A DNA stretch of 64,000 nucleotides. Origin: Ensifer sp. BR816. Its GTDB lineage: Bacteria > Pseudomonadota > Alphaproteobacteria > Rhizobiales > Rhizobiaceae. Below, piece by piece: positions 61,177-64,000 of the stretch; position 1 is the first letter of the stretch, and each line of letters opens with the position of its first letter. The notes beneath the pieces were generated by a model. It was given only the letters and a program-made list of their open reading frames with translations, was not told where the DNA came from and made no database searches. The position numbers and the translations under genes are program-made. The stretch is taken from contig NZ_KB905370.1 of assembly GCF_000378985.1 (NCBI RefSeq), positions 3,248,604 to 3,312,603 on the forward strand, given 5' to 3'.

Positions 61177-61893
61177 TTGGCAAAGACCTTCGCGGATTTC
61201 AAATATCTCACCTTCGATGTCGTCGGGACGTTGATCGACTTCGAGGGCGGCATCAAGGATTGCCTGGCCGGCATCGCCACGGAAGTGGGTGTCGCGGTTG
61301 ATGGCGAAGAGGCGCTGAAGCTCTACCGCGCGGCGCGCTATTCTGCCGATGCCGACCTCTTCCCCGACGATCTGGTGCGCGTCTATCTCGCCATTGCTCC
61401 GGAGCTCGGTCTTCCCGTCGAAGCAAAATATGGCGAACGACTGCGTGATTCCGCAAAAGATTGGAAAGGCTTTGCCGACAGCGCCGAGGCGCTTGCCCGG
61501 CTTGCCAAGCGTTACCGCCTTGTCGCCATGACGAACGCCCGGCGCTGGGCCTTCGAGCATTTCTCCCGCGAGCTCGGCAATCCCTTCTACGCCGCCTTCA
61601 CAGCCGACGACACGGGCACGGAAAAGCCCGATCCGGCTTTCTTCGAGAAGGTCTTCGCCTTCGTCGCATCAGAAGGGAATTCGAAGGACGACATCCTCCA
61701 CGTCGCCCAGAGCCAGTATCACGACATCGGCATTTCGCGGAAACTCGGGCTGACCAATTGCTGGATCGAGCGGCGTCACGCGCAGCAGGGCTATGGCGGC
61801 ACGATCGAACCGGCCGAGTTCACCAAGCCCGATTTTCATTTCACCTCCATGGCGGGCCTTGCCGACGCCGTGGAGAAAGTCAAGGCCGCCTGA
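61177..61893 (+). CDS. Haloacid dehalogenase type II (HAD superfamily), copy 2
   Basis: 238 residues from the TTG at 61177, which has GAGGA seven bases upstream and begins just before motif I (YLTFDVVGTLIDFEGG); ATG 61126 would add 17 residues. Motif II is LVAMTNARRW near residue 115, and motifs III/IV are TGTEKPDPAFFEKVFA and HVAQSQYHDIGISRKLGLTN. It resembles copy 1 at 57683 only in overall plan. It is 82 bases ahead of the ABC binding-protein gene. The 279 bases before it show nothing else. Confidence 0.83.
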   Translation: MAKTFADFKYLTFDVVGTLIDFEGGIKDCLAGIATEVGVAVDGEEALKLYRAARYSADADLFPDDLVRVYLAIAPELGLPVEAKYGERLRDSAKDWKGFADSAEALARLAKRYRLVAMTNARRWAFEHFSRELGNPFYAAFTADDTGTEKPDPAFFEKVFAFVASEGNSKDDILHVAQSQYHDIGISRKLGLTNCWIERRHAQQGYGGTIEPAEFTKPDFHFTSMAGLADAVEKVKAA

Positions 61894-61975
61894 AAGGGAG
61901 CGAAGCATTCCACCTGAACCCCGTATGCAAAGAAGACGGGGCGATCCGACCAACCACCAACGAATGGGGAACGAC

Positions 61976-63586
61976 ATGACTGACAAAATTACCAACTGGA
62001 CCGGAAAAGACGACGCAGTCGTCGAAAACGCCATTCGCCGCGGCGCCACCCGCCGCGAGCTCCTGCAGATGCTGCTGGCCGGCGGCGTCGCGATGTCGGC
62101 CGGCGGCCTCGTGCTCGGCCGCGCCGGCAATGCGGTTGCAGCAACGCCGGTCGCAGGCGGCACGCTGAAGGCGGCCGGCTGGTCGGCTTCCACCGCCGAT
62201 ACGCTCGACCCGGCGAAAGCCTCGCTTTCCACCGACTACGTGCGCTGCTGCTCCTTCTATAACCGCCTCACCTTCCTCGACCAGGGCGGCACACCGCAGA
62301 TGGAGCTTGCCGAAGCGATCGAATCCAAGGACGCGAAGACCTGGACCGTCAAGCTCAGGAGCGGCGTCACGTTCCACGACGGCAAGCCGCTGACGGCCGA
62401 CGACGTGATCTTCTCGCTGAAACGCCATCTCGATCCGTCGGTCGGTTCGAAGGTCGCCAAGATCGCCGCCCAGATGACCGGCTTCAAGGCGGTCGATAAG
62501 CAGACGGTCGAGATCACTCTTGCCAATCCGAACGCCGATCTGCCGACGATCCTGTCGATGCACCACTTCATGATCGTCGCCGACGGCACCACCGACTTCT
62601 CCAAGGGGAACGGCACCGGCGCCTTCGTCAGGGAAGTCTTCGAGCCGGGCGTCCGCTCGGTCGGCATCAAGAACAAGAACTACTGGAAGGCCGGTCCGAA
62701 CGTCGACTCCTTCGAGTATTTCGCGATCAGCGACGACAGTTCACGCGTCAACGCTCTGCTTTCGGGCGATATCCATCTCGCCGCCGCGATCAACCCGCGC
62801 TCGATGCGCCTCGTCGAGGCCCAGGGCGAAGGCTTCGCATTGTCGAAGACGACCTCCGGCAATTACACCAACCTCAACATTCGCCTCGACATGGAGCCCG
62901 GCAGCAAGCGGGACTTCGTCGAGGGCATGAAATACCTCGTCAACCGCGAGCAGATCGTCAAGTCGGCGCTGCGCGGCCTAGGCGAAGTCGGCAACGACCA
63001 GCCGGTTTCGCCAGCGAACGTCTATCACAACGCCGACCTGAAATCCCGGGCCTTCGATCCGGAAAAGGCGAAGTTCCATTTCGAGAAGGCCGGCGTGTTC
63101 GGCCAATCGATCCCGGTGGTTGCCTCCGAGGCGGCCACGGCATCGGTCGACATGGCGATGATCATCCAGGCCTCCGCCGCCGAGATCGGCCTGAAGCTCG
63201 ACGTCCAGCGCGTTCCGTCCGACGGCTACTGGGACGATTACTGGCTGAAGGCGCCGGTCCACTTCGGCAACATCAACCCGCGCCCGACGCCTGACATCCT
63301 GTTCTCGCTGCTCTATACTTCGGAAGCACCGTGGAACGAGAGCCGGTACAAGTCCGAGAAGTTCGACAAGATGCTGATCGAGGCGCGCGGTTCGCTCGAT
63401 CAGGAGAAGCGCAAGTCTATCTACAACGAGATGCAGGTCATGGTCGCCAACGAAGCCGGCACCATCATCCCGGCCTACATCTCCAACGTCGACGCGATCA
63501 CCGCCAAGCTCAAGGGCCTGCAACCAAATCCGCTCGGCGGACAGATGGGCTATGCCTTCGCGGAGTATGTCTGGCTCGAAGCCTGA
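61976..63586 (+). CDS. Peptide/opine-type ABC transporter substrate-binding protein, Tat-exported
   Basis: 536 residues, family 5 extracellular solute-binding protein (TWTVKLRSGVTFHDGKPLTA with DDVIFSLKRHLDP near residue 120). The N-terminus is long and carries a twin-arginine signal (ATRRELLQMLLAGG near residues 24-37, hydrophobic stretch to about 58), so it is probably exported folded. Family members bind di- and oligopeptides, opines, nickel or glycosides. It is followed by the matching permease gene and supplies the substrate of the surrounding catabolic genes. Confidence 0.92.
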   Translation: MTDKITNWTGKDDAVVENAIRRGATRRELLQMLLAGGVAMSAGGLVLGRAGNAVAATPVAGGTLKAAGWSASTADTLDPAKASLSTDYVRCCSFYNRLTFLDQGGTPQMELAEAIESKDAKTWTVKLRSGVTFHDGKPLTADDVIFSLKRHLDPSVGSKVAKIAAQMTGFKAVDKQTVEITLANPNADLPTILSMHHFMIVADGTTDFSKGNGTGAFVREVFEPGVRSVGIKNKNYWKAGPNVDSFEYFAISDDSSRVNALLSGDIHLAAAINPRSMRLVEAQGEGFALSKTTSGNYTNLNIRLDMEPGSKRDFVEGMKYLVNREQIVKSALRGLGEVGNDQPVSPANVYHNADLKSRAFDPEKAKFHFEKAGVFGQSIPVVASEAATASVDMAMIIQASAAEIGLKLDVQRVPSDGYWDDYWLKAPVHFGNINPRPTPDILFSLLYTSEAPWNESRYKSEKFDKMLIEARGSLDQEKRKSIYNEMQVMVANEAGTIIPAYISNVDAITAKLKGLQPNPLGGQMGYAFAEYVWLEA

Positions 63587-63602
63587 CGAGGCAAACTGCT
63601 GG

Positions 63603-63628
63603 GGGTTGCAGCGGCGCCGCTGCAGCCC
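63603..63628 (+). terminator. Stem-loop after the binding-protein gene
   Basis: GGGTTGCAGCGGC pairs with GCCGCTGCAGCCC (13 pairs, one of them G-T) with almost no loop, 17 bases after the stop. It may stabilise the binding-protein message before the permease gene. Confidence 0.45.
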
Positions 63629-63637
63629 CTCTCCGAT

Positions 63638-63744
63638 CTACAGCGCCGCGCGTCTTATCAGACGCGCAAAGGTGGCTGTAGCACTTTGAATTGCTGTATG
63701 TCTTTGTCCTTAAATCGAGGTCGATTTGAGCAGACATGCGGTAG
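63638..63744. repeat. RIME-like intergenic palindromic repeat
   Basis: About 107 bases containing two palindromes: CTACAGC-GCCGCGCGTCT with its inverted partner AGACGCGC-GCTGTAG, then the half CTTAAATCGA/TCGATTTGAG with a flanking GCAGACATGCGG-type end. The opening CTACAGCGCCGCGCGTC and the GCACTTTGAATTGCTGTATG centre are, to my knowledge, typical of the abundant Rhizobium-specific intergenic mosaic element in Sinorhizobium. It lies between the binding-protein and permease genes of one operon. Confidence 0.75.
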
Positions 63745-63775
63745 TCCTTGTCTCGAATGCCGAAAGGGGGCGCGC

Positions 63776-64000
63776 GTGAATAGCCGGGTCCTATCTCTTG
63801 TCCTGAGCAGGTTGCTCATCGCCCTGATCACCCTGGTGATCGTCTCCTTCGCCGTCTTCTTCGCGACGACGCTCTTGCCGGGTGACACGGCGACCATCCT
63901 GCTCGGCCAGGCCGCCACGCCGGAAGCCGTCGAAGGCCTGCGCAAGGCCATGCATCTCGACGAGCCGGCCATCTTCCGCTTCCTGCGCTGGATCGTCGGC
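63776..64000 (+). CDS. ABC transporter permease (DppB type), 3'-truncated by the window
   Basis: 75 codons are visible from GTG 63776, preceded by AAAGGGGG. One membrane helix (LLIALITLVIVSFAVFFATT) is followed by LPGDTATILLGQAATPEAVE and KAMHLDEPAIFRF, the usual start of DppB/OppB permeases. It continues past the right edge and pairs with the binding protein at 61976. Confidence 0.9.
   Translation, partial: MNSRVLSLVLSRLLIALITLVIVSFAVFFATTLLPGDTATILLGQAATPEAVEGLRKAMHLDEPAIFRFLRWIVG

Noticed and set aside
1-64000. tRNA, rRNA, CRISPR array, insertion sequence or prophage
   Set aside because: I looked for conserved tRNA/rRNA stretches, spaced short repeats, transposase motifs and integrase genes and found none.

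Overview
The window looks like a piece of a Sinorhizobium/Ensifer-type rhizobial genome, probably a secondary replicon of the pSymB kind. This is inference from four things: high GC, the nirB-nirD-narB-cysG order, a large-subunit catalase beside an ATP-dependent DNA ligase, and a RIME-like intergenic repeat at 63638-63744. I see no rRNA, tRNA, CRISPR array, insertion sequence or phage gene. The window is cut inside nirB at its left end and inside an ABC-transporter permease gene at its right end.

Layout. 1-6031: assimilatory nitrate/nitrite reduction (nirB, nirD, narB) with a siroheme-synthase gene whose methyltransferase half is degenerate. 6088-11025: a NUDIX hydrolase, a zinc alcohol dehydrogenase, a flavin-binding PPOX-fold protein and a phasin-like protein that diverge from two FNR/FixK-type boxes, then an NfeD-slipin pair. 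11311-18362: a LacI-regulated sugar ABC transporter with an embedded GH32 fructosidase, a self-contained fructoside uptake and hydrolysis operon. 18417-23473: a FecBCD-like iron-complex transporter with two tandem paralogous binding proteins and a divergent methyltransferase. Their 100-bp shared upstream region carries one RirA-type and one Irr-type iron box.

23705-41266: a stress island of small conserved proteins (DUF4168, DUF6766, CBS, DUF2934, DUF3175), GlgX/TreZ/GlgA (glycogen and trehalose), UdgX, a 3-methyladenine glycosylase, a DNA ligase, a catalase and a GST. Nine sites in this stretch match the promoter of the alphaproteobacterial general-stress sigma factor RpoE2/EcfG (GGAAC, 17-18 bases, GTT), and two more are weaker. 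They sit at sensible distances from starts on both strands, and they support two very small proteins that are easy to overlook (26323-26481 and 33225-33335).

41414-45561: a DMT transporter, an FAH-family enzyme, a fragment of an amino-acid binding protein, a class III cyclase and an O6-alkylguanine methyltransferase. 45663-64000: a long catabolic district with two double-domain GNAT proteins and a decayed third, ArgE-like deacetylase, GhrA-like reductase, cupin, two aldehyde dehydrogenases, a tartrate/malate-type dehydrogenase, a second cyclase, a DAO-type oxidase, two type II HAD enzymes, an omega-aminotransferase and a Tat-exported peptide-type ABC binding protein. The set reads as uptake and stepwise breakdown of an amine or amino-acid-like compound, but the substrate is not visible in the sequence.
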